Part shown: in pieces, positions 27,301-39,300 of the stretch
How the letters are laid out: each line of letters starts with the position of its first letter
Numbering within the stretch: the stretch's first letter is position 1
DNA from: Loripinus fragilis
Taxonomy: Eukaryota > Mollusca > Bivalvia > Lucinida > Lucinidae
Assembly (NCBI GenBank): GCA_964019695.1
Contig: OZ026520.1
Span: 24,318,130-24,382,129, forward strand
Reading direction: 5' to 3'
Length of the DNA stretch: 64,000 bases
The notes under the pieces: generated by a model
The model's database searches: none
Told to the model about the DNA's origin: nothing
What the model saw: only the letters and a program-made list of their open reading frames with translations
Translations under genes and position numbers: made by a program

Positions 27301-30300
27301 AATAAAGCATTGTTCAAAACCTCAACTTTAACAACGCTTACCTTGCTATTGATGTTTTCGTCAGTTCCTGAAAGAACTTTTTTGAAAAAGTTAAATATAT
27401 AAAACAAGAGCTGCAGGAATTTTATCTTTTCTAATTCTGACAAACATGTGAACACGTACAGTCTTGTAGCTGAAATTGCCCTTGGCAAAGACAATTGGAT
27501 AAATGATAAGGCTCTGCCAACTTGCAGACCTTTGGAAGGAAAACACTAGGCGGCCGCTGGCCACCGCAGCATTAGTAGGACTAGTATTAATAGTAGTAGT
27601 GATAGAATTTATGCCATAAATATTTAGGGAAATTTATTTTAAAACAGCAGAATCAAACGATCAAAAGAATCAGAATTGATGCCATAAATATTTAGGAAAA
27701 TTTATTTTAAAACCGCAGAATCAAACAATAACTGCTTTTCTGTCTGAACAGCTTTGAGTTTTTTTGGATTCTTAACATTTGAGTCAATTCTTTTTCAGTC
27801 AAGTCAAGAGAGATCTTCCTGGTTTGAACCAGTTATAAGAAGATAATGTGTCTTGTTCAAGGACATAACGCAGTGCCCCTGGTGAGGGTCAAACCCACAG
27901 CCCTCAATTTCAAGCACTCTACCATTGAGTCACTGCGCTCCTCTGAACAGCTAGGTGTGGACAGATTCATATCAGCCTCTTCAAACTTGTCCAGGACAGG
28001 TAAATAATTACTTCTAACTTGTTCTGAATGAAATGGTAACATCTCTTAGATTTTTATTACCATTACCTTTATTACTTTGAAGACAACTAAGCTGTAGGTG
28101 GCACCATTAATCAACCCTTCTGGTCGTAGAACATCTGCATGTTTACAGAGCTGCACACCTACAAAAAAGCAAAAACTTATTTAGAGGATGCTCTCAGTTT
28201 AATCCCTTTTCAGACCAATGGAATTTATCATATCAGATTAAATACAAAAGATCAAAAGAAGGATGGTCTATTGTATTATTGAGGGGTCAAAGGTTTTAAT
28301 TTCCAAAAAAAATTTTCATTTCTTTCTCTGAAGATTGATTTGTCTTAGGAAACAGTACCGACCCTGATAAAATGAGGTATTTGATCTGGGACTTTGCTGT
28401 TTGCAAAAGCACCCATTTAGGGGTTTCCAATCTAAAAAGGGTTAACAAAAATAACAATGTTTCTAAAACGCATTCATCTTACCAGCCCTTCGTGTACATA
28501 TCTGATGCCTTTTATTGCAACATCTGCCATGATGATCTGTGGAGTATAGACATACTTTATTTGCTTTTATGTAAAATATACGATAGTGATTTCAGATTTC
28601 TTTCCTTGCCTTTCCCAATAACAGGTTTTTATCATATGATGTTGCGCCTGGTAGTGAAATAACACCTTGCATTTAAATCGATAAACCACCAGTAGTTTAC
28701 ATAACATTGTATACATAATGACATGAACATAACATTTTTACGCCAGAAATGAGATTTCAAAAGATTCTTATTGTCAAAATATATTATTGAATTTATTAAA
28801 CTTGTTGCGAAAAAGAGATAAAATGCTGGGCAACTTGGCAAGCCTCGCATTTTATCTCTTTCCCTAACTCGTTTTATAAATTCAATAAAACATGAGCACT
28901 CATGTAAGATCCTCTAGATAAATCACGGCGTTTTCAAAACTTACTCTCTAAAACATGCAGTGGACTCTCCAAACCCAATATTTAATTTAAGATCTTACCC
29001 TTAAATGGGTTTCCCAAACATGATGATGATGAATTACCAATCTTCAATCCTTCCGAGCATATCTTCTCAACCTGAATAGGCATAAATCAGAACAGGTTTA
29101 GCTTAATATCAACCACAGATTCTGTTTATATTCTTATATTTACATTTTCAAGCAAGCATACAACCCTTTGTAAACTATTTAACTTTGTAATCGGGAAACC
29201 CCTAAACGAGGATGTTTGCAAACAGTGAAGACCCAGATGAAATGCAGCATAATGATTGTTAACTTAGGTAAAAAAGATCCTCAGACAAAAGAATACAAGA
29301 ATGTTTTAAAATTATAACCTGACACCCCTAGATATGTACAATGGACGATCCCAAGTTTATTGTATCAAACCAGAAGGAAGAATCAATTTGAGTACAAAGG
29401 GTTAAATGATTTTTTCCATCTAGTTTGATACAAGATATTATAGTCTCATTGTTACGTCCTAAAGGTTATCAGGACGAAAGAAGAGTATATCAATTTTTGG
29501 CTCCTATGGAACCACAGACATTACTTCAAGAAATATAGCAAGAAGTGAGCAAAGCTCACATATCCCCGGCAGTAGCCATCAGAGGTTGTAATACTTTCAA
29601 AGAAAAGACAAAATTGTCAAAGATCTCATTATCCTAAATCAAGTAGTTTCTGAGAAAACTGATGAAAAATGTCCATATGTGTTTTATAAGAGTGACAGAA
29701 GGAAAAATTGAAAATTTGAAAAAAGAAGGCAAAATGAGGGTAAGCACCTTAATTTTCATTTACACAATACACTTTGCCTGTCTGAAAGTGTACACAAAAT
29801 TTCATAATACTAAGTCAAGTAGTTGCTGAGAAAACTCTGACGAAAAACATCCTTATGTGTTATATAGGAGTGACAGAAGGAAAATTGAAAAAGTGGGCAA
29901 AATGAGCTTTAGCATCTTTATTTTCATTTACACAATACACTTAGCCTACCTGATGGTGTACACAAAATTTGAAAACACTAGCTCCAATAGGAATCGAGAA
30001 ATCTGCGACAGAAATTTTCATTGATGAGAAAGAATGAATAAATAAAGGGACTGATAAGCAATATGTGGCTGTTTTTTGCTACACAATACAACTAATCATT
30101 ATCAAGCTTTGTACCATATTTCAGAATCCTAACTCAAGTAGCTACTCAGAAATCTTAGACAGAAAAAAAATGTCCATAGGTATCATTATATAAGAGTGAA
30201 AGGAAAAAATGAAAAATTGAAAAAAGAAGGCAAAATAAGGATTAGTTTGTCAATTTCCATTTACACAGTACACTTTGCCTACCTGAAGGTGTACACAAAA

Positions 30301-33300
30301 TTTTTAAAACACTGACTCCAATAGGAGCTGAGAAATCTGTGACAGAAATTTCCATTGGAGAGAAAGAAAAATGAACAAATACAATATGCGGCGTTTTTTT
30401 TTTTTTTGCTACACAATACTCATCACTCTCAAGCTTTGTGCCAAATTTCAGAATCCTAACCCAAATAGTTGCTGAGAAATCTTTGACTGAAAAAAAGTTT
30501 ACAGACAAACATTGTTACAGAAACGGCAAAAACTATACACCCCCTATATACTTCGTATCGGGGGTAATCTCAGACTTCAATGCATTTTCACATTTACAAG
30601 AATATTAACTACGCTACTGCTTATCTACATATTGGTGTCATTTAAAGGTAAAAGTCTTTTTAGTTTCATTAAATTTCATCCTTGGATTTTAAAGCTGCAG
30701 ACAATTTTAGGATAACTTCAATATTCACCTCAATGGAAAAGTGGCATTTTCAGACTTTTGTAAAAGTTTTAACTGTTGCATTTTAAATGTGGACCTTCAA
30801 AACTTCATCTTAAATGTACAGTGCAACAGGGCTTCAGATTTTTTTCAGGATTGGTGGGTCGAAGTGACCCATGGAGCAAAAAATGGTGGGTCATTTTCTA
30901 AAATGATGGGCCTCAAGCATATTAAACTAACCACAGTTGGCATTTGGGTTGTATACTTTACCTACACACAGACACTTGTATGCATATGTGTATATTGACT
31001 GCTGATTATACAGTAAAACCTGGCTTTAGCTGCCACTCAAAAAAGAAGACCAATTACATGTATTGCTTAATGCAGGTCAAAAGTATTGCAGAATGCTCCA
31101 AGGGGAGCATTCTGCAATACTTTCAACCTTCATTAAGGTACCATTTGTTATTGAGATCTTTGTTTTGTCTTTTTTGAGTGGCTGCTAAAGACATGTTTAA
31201 CTGTCAATTGACTACCTATATGTACTTTCTGTTTTGTGGAGTTCGTAGACTCGCTGTAAGATGAATATTTTTACTAAAGTGAGATTTTTTCACAACTATA
31301 AAGGATGGGTCCACTGGGCCCACTGCCTTGGAAAGTGATGGGCCATATTTTGAAATCATGGGACAATGACCCGGGCCTACCATAAATCTGAATGCCTGAG
31401 TGCAATGCATCTATTAAAGCTTTACAACAATTAAAAGTAAATGCTATGTAATCTAGCTATCACACAATAAAGAGATTCTCGTAAAACATGAAAATGCATT
31501 ACAGTCCAATTTTGTGGAACTACTTTCGGTTCTTGACTGTACATACACCACTAGATTGACAGGAAATCTGTAATGTTAACAGCCCATTAATTGCTTAAGC
31601 GTGTTTATTAAAGCAATAAAAAATGTGCCCTTATTAGATCAGATACAGTATTTTTTTTTACCAAGATTAACAACATTGAACAAGTAATTTGCTCTAGTGA
31701 GCAAACAAATGGCCTATGATAATATACTCAGCGTCAATGAAAAGTTACCAGTATCGAAATTTCGATATTTCGAAATTTTTGTATAACAGCTCTTTGGCTA
31801 CTGATACGTTCATGTTTTTGGTCAACGCCAAGCTAGTTCGGAGAGATAAAACAGTTACACGAGCCCTGGAACTATGGTGTACGTGATGCACGTGAATTTT
31901 ATGTTTTTTGTAGTTTTTTAAGAATTTGAAATCATCATTTTCAGAAAACAACATGCAAGAACATGCCTAAGACATTTTCATTGAAAACGCCACTAAAATG
32001 GTTTAGGTAATCCCATTTAATGTGAAAAATGAGGATCAAACTTTAAGGTAGCACCAAAACTTTGCATTTTCCTATACAATGCAATGGAATCAAGGAATGA
32101 TTAAAATGCTTTCGGGTGTGATGGCTACCGTTTTCCATAATGGTGATGCATTGGATTCTATGCCATAAAATTGAGTGTTGAAGTATACGCCGTTCTTTGT
32201 TCAGATTGGACTAAATATTGTTCTGTGTTAAGTGTATGTGATTTACTGGTAACTTTTCACTGACGTTGAGTATATATTGATTAGGTTTTGTATTTATAAG
32301 TAAAAAATAATCTCTTTTTTTCTCAAAGGTTGCCGCCTTGAGAACTAAGTAGAGGGCATGCTTCAAAGAGCTATACATACCTGCAGATCATCATCAACAC
32401 ATAGAAAAGCAAAGGTCTGTGTAAGGTCTCTTTCTGAGTAGCCACTTTTCCGCATCTCTTGTCTCTTACGATGAAACTGGAATACACGAAAAAAATAGGA
32501 CATGACAGGGATAAAAAAAATTATTTTTTTACCACTTGCTAAAAATAGCAAGTGGCTATTTTTCTCACTTGCTAAAGATGCTGATCTACTTGCTTTTTCA
32601 CTGAAAATGTTAGAACTATTTTTTTAGTAACATAGCAAATTAGAAAAATGAACAAATTTAATTAACAGGTATACGTACACAGCATTAATTGATAGACAAA
32701 ACCAGTTTAGCATTTTCAGCTTTCTGAACCTATATTCAGGAACCTTGCAAACAGTGTGAATCCAGATCAGTCAGCTTCTGAAGAAGCTGGCTGATCAGGA
32801 TCTACACTGTTTGCCATAAAACATACTGTGTTGCAAAATTTTGGTTGATATGAGAGTGACTTGTATCCTCATGCTAAAAATAGATAGTGACTGCAATTTC
32901 TACTTGCGTTTTGGAGAAAACTACTAGCATTTAGCAAGTTAGCAATTGCTAAAATTGATCCCTGCATGAAACATGTATCAAAGCTGCAATGTCTAGAACT
33001 TTTGATCTTCTATTTTTAGAAATAATGTTCTTAATTTACAATAACACAGTAATATAGCTAAAATTTGGATATATATTTTACCAGTTTCGTTAACCTTAAC
33101 AAATTATCACTATCAAAAATATAGCATTTAAGTTAAAAATTATCTGTCTAGAATTCTGAAGGGATGTAACTAATTACCACAAAGAGAAAAACACTTCTCA
33201 CTTTTCTGTGTTGTTTTCAGCTGTAAGGCCAATAAAAAAAATACCTGTGTTTCCGGTTCCCCGACCGACCCTAAAAATTCGGGGCCGACTCTAAACTTTT

Positions 33301-36300
33301 TTTTTCAAAAAAAAAATCCGATTTTTCGTTTCACAAATTTGCTAGAAAACTGACAAAAAATGGATAAATCAGAGTAAAATATGAAGAAATATTGTATGCT
33401 TAACGTGCATTCGAGCTAAATAAATAATTCAGAAGCATTTGTAGTCTGAAAATTGCTCTTATTTATGTGAAATTTGCCGATTTATTTGCAAAAATTTCGG
33501 AAAAAAAGTTTTAAAAGTTTTAGTGGAAAAAAGTTTACGGAAAAACTTTGTATCTGTTCCAGTTATTTCTAGTTCCTTTGAGCCATTTGATTCTGAGAAA
33601 TTCAAGATGTCAGAAAACCAGATCGTTAGCAAGTTTGGTAGGAAAATATCGAACAGCCTTATACATTCTTCAAGTAGGGATCATAATATCATTACACAGA
33701 CAAACTACAAATGAAGCCAAATAAGAACTTTGTAATTAGGCTCAGTACATCAGCATATGAGCTTGCAAAGCTGATAGTGATTGAACATTTGCATAGTGAA
33801 AATTTTTGCAAGGACTATTTTATTGCATCCTGTATAAATGAAGATGAGTGCCATAACCAAGTTGGTTCTTTGTTTCGTATCTTCAATAGGAAAAAAGATG
33901 GTCTGCAAGGCACAAAATTGAAATTTACAGTGAATTTTTACCACACTACATCCACTATACTGGTGAATGGTACACGAGTAGATATTTTTGAGAGTGAACT
34001 CTTCCAACCAATTTGTGATAGCATTCAACTGAAGTGTGATGATCTAAGCATTGTCAATGAACAGATTGCCGACGTTTTATCTTCTGACTGTAATAATACA
34101 AATAAAAATGTCACAGAGTCATCAGATAAAGCCATTGTTTATGTGAAAGCTAGTGAAGGTGAGAAGGAAAATGCTTCTGAAAATGCGGATAAGGAGGATC
34201 ATATATCCAGTATTAAATCAACAAGTGAAAATCTTTACTCTTGTCCTGTATGTGAACAATCTGCTCAATCCGGATCAATAGCTTGTGAAGAATGTGGTGA
34301 ATGGTACCACTTTAAATGTGTAGGTCTGAACGATACATCTGCTGACTCCATTCATACAGACGTGCCTTTCATCTGCATTTATTGTAATGACAATCTTCTT
34401 TACGATGACTCTTGTGTACAAACCAAAAACTTTTTGAATTTACAACCTAGAAATTCTACTCAAAATACAGATACTGAGAATACAATTCCGTCTCCGCTTC
34501 TGGAAACAGAATCCTCTACACTCGTCGAACCCCAGATGGATAATACAAATTTAAAGCACCCAGTTCATGATGATTATCAAAATATGAACTCTGTGTCACC
34601 ACACCAAGTAATACAAAATAACCAAGAGAACAATCAGTGTAAGAAAAATAAACCAAAGAAGGCTAACAATAGCAATACCACAAATAAGAAACAAGTTACC
34701 TCAGATTCAAACGAAACACTTATTGCACAAAAGTACTATATTAGTAGTTTGGAAAGCAAAGTTAATCATTTGGAGAATACCGTTAATCTCTTACAAAATA
34801 CTCTGGAGAAGAACCCCCAGGTAATATCTTCTGCTGCTCATGATCAAGACCAAACATCTGTTGCTCATCCTGGTAATGTTTTCACACATAGTCAACTAGA
34901 ATATAGACTTAATCTAATGGAAAATCAAATGCTTACTAACCTACATATGCAAAACCAAATGACTTTACAAAATCAAATGAATCTACAGAGTTTATTTCAA
35001 TGTCAGAATCAGCTGATCATTGGTCTCGCAGATAGACAACATACCCCTTGTGCTAGAATGCAGCCTGCCCTTGGATCCCAATACTTCAGCCAAGGTGTTC
35101 ACCCTATGATGTTCCAGCATGTTCTTCCTGGAATCTTGAGAGCTCCTCCTGTGTACCACCATCCTGTTGTCATCCCCCCTATGGTGTACCCACAACAGCC
35201 GACCCATCATGTTACACAACTTCAACCTAACCTGCCTGGTCCAGTTTTTGTTCAACAACAGCGACCTCTAGACGTACCTGGTCCAGTATTTGTTCAACAA
35301 CAGCGACCACCTGTAGTTCCTAATGTTGCCGCTGCCCCTCCTCGACAGTTCCCGCAAGTACCACCTCAAGTACATCCCCCAACCTCAGTACCTATGCCTG
35401 CCCGACTACCTACCCAACATGTACCTGTAAGCAACACCAACACCTATACCAATGGGGACATGCAAACACTGCCTCAGATACGGATGCATACCGAATCTTA
35501 CAGCCAACAGACCACGGTAGATCCCCCGGCTAGGATACATATTTCTTCAAGGGATGAATGTGAGTTACCCGAACCTGTTAAAGTTCATATCGAGGAAAAA
35601 GAATATGTTTGCGGCAGCATTACCAACGACAATTTTATCAGGGAAGACTCTGTGGAGTGTACCATTAATCTAGATACCCCGGAAGTCAGCTGTGAGGGAG
35701 TATCACGGGCAACTGATGATTTAAGCACCAAGAATAATTGTGTCGCTATTGAGACGTCTGTAGAATCCGATGATCAATGTAAAAGTCCGGGAAGTACAAG
35801 GGAAACCAATGAAAATCAAACTTTTTTAAGTATACCCAGCCTGAAAGAAAACCCCCCAGAAATAGAAAGCCTAAATGTGGAAGTAAATCAGAATGTAAAC
35901 AGACATTAAGTTTAGTGACAAGTAACATTGAGGGTGTAAAAGCAAACAAACTCTATTTACAAAAACTCTGCCAAGAAAACGATATAGTTTGTCTACAAGA
36001 GCATTGGCTCTGGGATTTTGAGAAGGACTGGTTTAAAAATGAATTTATGGACTTTGAGTCTTTTGTTCGGTGTCATGACTCTAATGATAATATCTCCAAT
36101 TTTAATGTTCCGCGTGGTAGAGCCGGTATTGCTATTTTATGGAATAAGAAATTTTCAGATTTTGTCTCCAGATTGGATGCTGGAAATGAACGTGTCATGG
36201 CTGTCGAGATAAATGGAAATTCCAAACTTTGCATCATCAATGTCTACCTGCCTACAAACAAGTCTGATTCTGAATACGGATACATGGAGTGTCTTGATGT

Positions 36301-39300
36301 AGTCCACGATATTATAGAGATACAAACCTTCTCATACAGTGGTGCTATGTGGCGACTTGAACGGTTCACTTCTAGTAACACGTAATAATAAACATGATGT
36401 AATCCTGAAGGACTTTATTAAAAACCAATGCCTGTCAAACGGAACTTTTGATAGTAATCAGCCTACTTTTTATCATTTTAACGGCAACGTGACCTCTCAA
36501 ATTGATTATGTGCTGTCTTCAGACCCAAAAATTCTCACTACATATGACATACTAAATAGAGATTCTATGAATGTATCAACGCATGTCCCTATAAAAGTTA
36601 CACTAAGTTTAGGCCTGGATAAGGAAAACATCAGATCGTCCACGAAAAGAAAACAGCGGGCTAAGAAAGTTTTCTCCTGGAACAAGATCAACCTGGAAAA
36701 GTACTCATTGGAACTGAGGAAAACACTCCCTAGACATACAGGTAGCTCGGACGTGGAGACAGACATTGCTGCGCTCATGGACTGTCTTAGATCAGCATCC
36801 AAGAAATCTGTTCCTTCAAAAATAGTGAAATTCAAGGGTCCCAAGAAACGTGCATCTCAAAAACTCTTAAATTGTATCCAAAAAGTGAAATCAACATACC
36901 GTACGTGGTCACTAGCCAACAAACCAAGTACTGGACATCTCTATGTGGCAAATAAACTTGCGAAAAGAGCCTTACGAAGTCAACAGCGAGTCGAAGAGGC
37001 TGTTAGTAGGAAGGCCTTCTATACCTCCCTGATGGAAAACCCCTCTTCAAACAAGTTTTACCAACTCATACGGAAAAGCAAATCCAGTAAAGAAGATAGT
37101 TCCTCCTGTATCGTCGTGGATGGTGTCAGATATACAGACGCAACAAGTCAGCGAAAATGCTTTGCCCAATATTATGAAGATCTAGCAGTTCCAAAGGACA
37201 ATGGTTATGATAATGTTTTCATGGAATTATGTAATCTAAGATGTGAACAGAATCGTGCTTGTCTGTCGGACTCTAGTGATAATCTTTCATTCAGTGAAGT
37301 GGACATTGAAAAGGTAATAAATAAACTCCACAATGGTAAATCTCCTGATGAATATGGAATATCTGCAGAACATTTTAAAGCTGGTAAATCAGAGTTAGTA
37401 CCTGTTATCACTAAAATATTCAATCACATCCTGGACACAAAGAAAATTCCTGCTGTGTTCAAGACAGGTGTTATTACCCCAGTGTTAAAAAAGGGGAAGG
37501 ACTCAAAATTATTGGAAAATTATAGAGGAATCACAGTTACAGCCATATTTGGAAAGATATTTGAATACGCTTTGCTTGAAAAACTCCATATCGCCCAGTC
37601 AGAGATGCAGTTTGGTTTTACTGAGGGACTTTCCCCAGCAATGGCTGGTCTTCTCATCAGCGAAGCAAAGGCAGAATCCCAAGAAAACAAAACACATATT
37701 TATGTTGCCACACTTGATAGTCAAAAGGCGTTCGACGTAGTTCACCATGCCATCCTGCTCGACAAACTGGTTCAGACCAATATTCATGACACATCTTGGC
37801 TAGTGATTCGGGACTTATATAGTGATATTTCATCAAGAGTGAAGCTTCTGGACGGCTTAAGCGACAGTTTCCCAATAAACCAAGGTGTGGGACAGGGAAG
37901 AATATTATCAACGGGTTTCTACAAGGTTTATATCGACGAGCTGTTAAGAATACTTAAGTCGAAAAGGCTTGGCCTTCGTATTGGTACGGTATATATTGGA
38001 TGCCCGACATGTGCCGATGATATCGCCCTGCTAGCGCTTTCACCAGATGAACTCCAACTTATGTTATATGAGGTCCTTAATTACTCTAAGAAAAACAGAT
38101 ACCAAATTCATCCAACAAAATCCTGTGTGATTGACATTTCCATATACAAACTTGATGAAAATTTAGAGTGGTCTCTTGGAGACAACCAACTGAAACTTTC
38201 TGACAGTGCCGTACATCTTGGAATAACTAGAGCAGGCAAAAAGGAATCCTCAATAAATGATAACGACAGAGTGAAATTGGCTAGAAGAACTTCATATTCC
38301 CTCATGAATACTGGACTACATGGTGCAAATGGCCTTAGCCCGGAGACCTCCTATGTCATCTATAGAGCATACGTGTTACCGCGTCTACTTTACGGTCTTG
38401 ACGTATTAAGCCTCACGCAGGGTCAGGTGGACCAATTATCCAGATACCACATACAAACATTACGTAATATACAGTCTTTACCGCAACGTACAGCATGTGC
38501 TGCAGTGTATATGCTCCTCGGAGCTCTACCTTTGGAGGCGGAACTACATAAGAGGCGTTTGAGCTTACTAAACAGTGTTATAACCAGTGACAACGAGTGT
38601 CTCAAGGGTCTAATTCAGAGACAACTTGCCTGTTCATTTAATGTTAAAAGCAGCTTCTTCAACATAACAAGTAAAATTCTGGAAAATATGAACTCCCATC
38701 CTTAAGTCAGCTCCTATGTAGCTCATATAGTAAACTACAGTGGAAACATACATATGTGAAAGCAGTTAACAAATTTTGGTCAACGCAACTTGTTAGTGAA
38801 ATTAAAACCAAGAAAAGTCTTAAATATCTCCCAGTTGAAAACTTAAGGATCGGTTCAACACATCTAGTGTGGCGCAGTCTCGACTCGACAGTATCGGACG
38901 TGAGAAAAGGGATCACAAAGGCCAGAATCCTAACAGGGACCTACTTACTGCAAAAAACCAGGAATTCATTCAGTGGTGGAACAGTAAATCCAGTATGCCG
39001 CAATTGTCGATTGGAGGATGAAGACCTGCTGCATGTGTTGGCTCGATGCCCGGCCTATTTCGAAATTAGAAAATACACAGTACAGTTATTAAAGGACATT
39101 GTTGTCAGAAAAACAAATTTAGAAACCTGGTATAGTTACGCAAAAGACTGGTCAGTTATCCTTAAAGTCCTGGTGTGTTCTGAAACATTGGTTAAGGCGT
39201 TGCCTGCTCTTCAAGGAACAGAAGATGAAATAGAACGATTATCAAGAAACTGTTTCCACAAAATCCATGTTAGAAAACTACAACTGGAAAATATAGAACG

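Noticed and set aside
27045..27494. 149-codon minus-strand frame taken as one exon
   Set aside because: Only 27153-27290 is exon E; the remainder reads into intron and MITE sequence past good splice sites.
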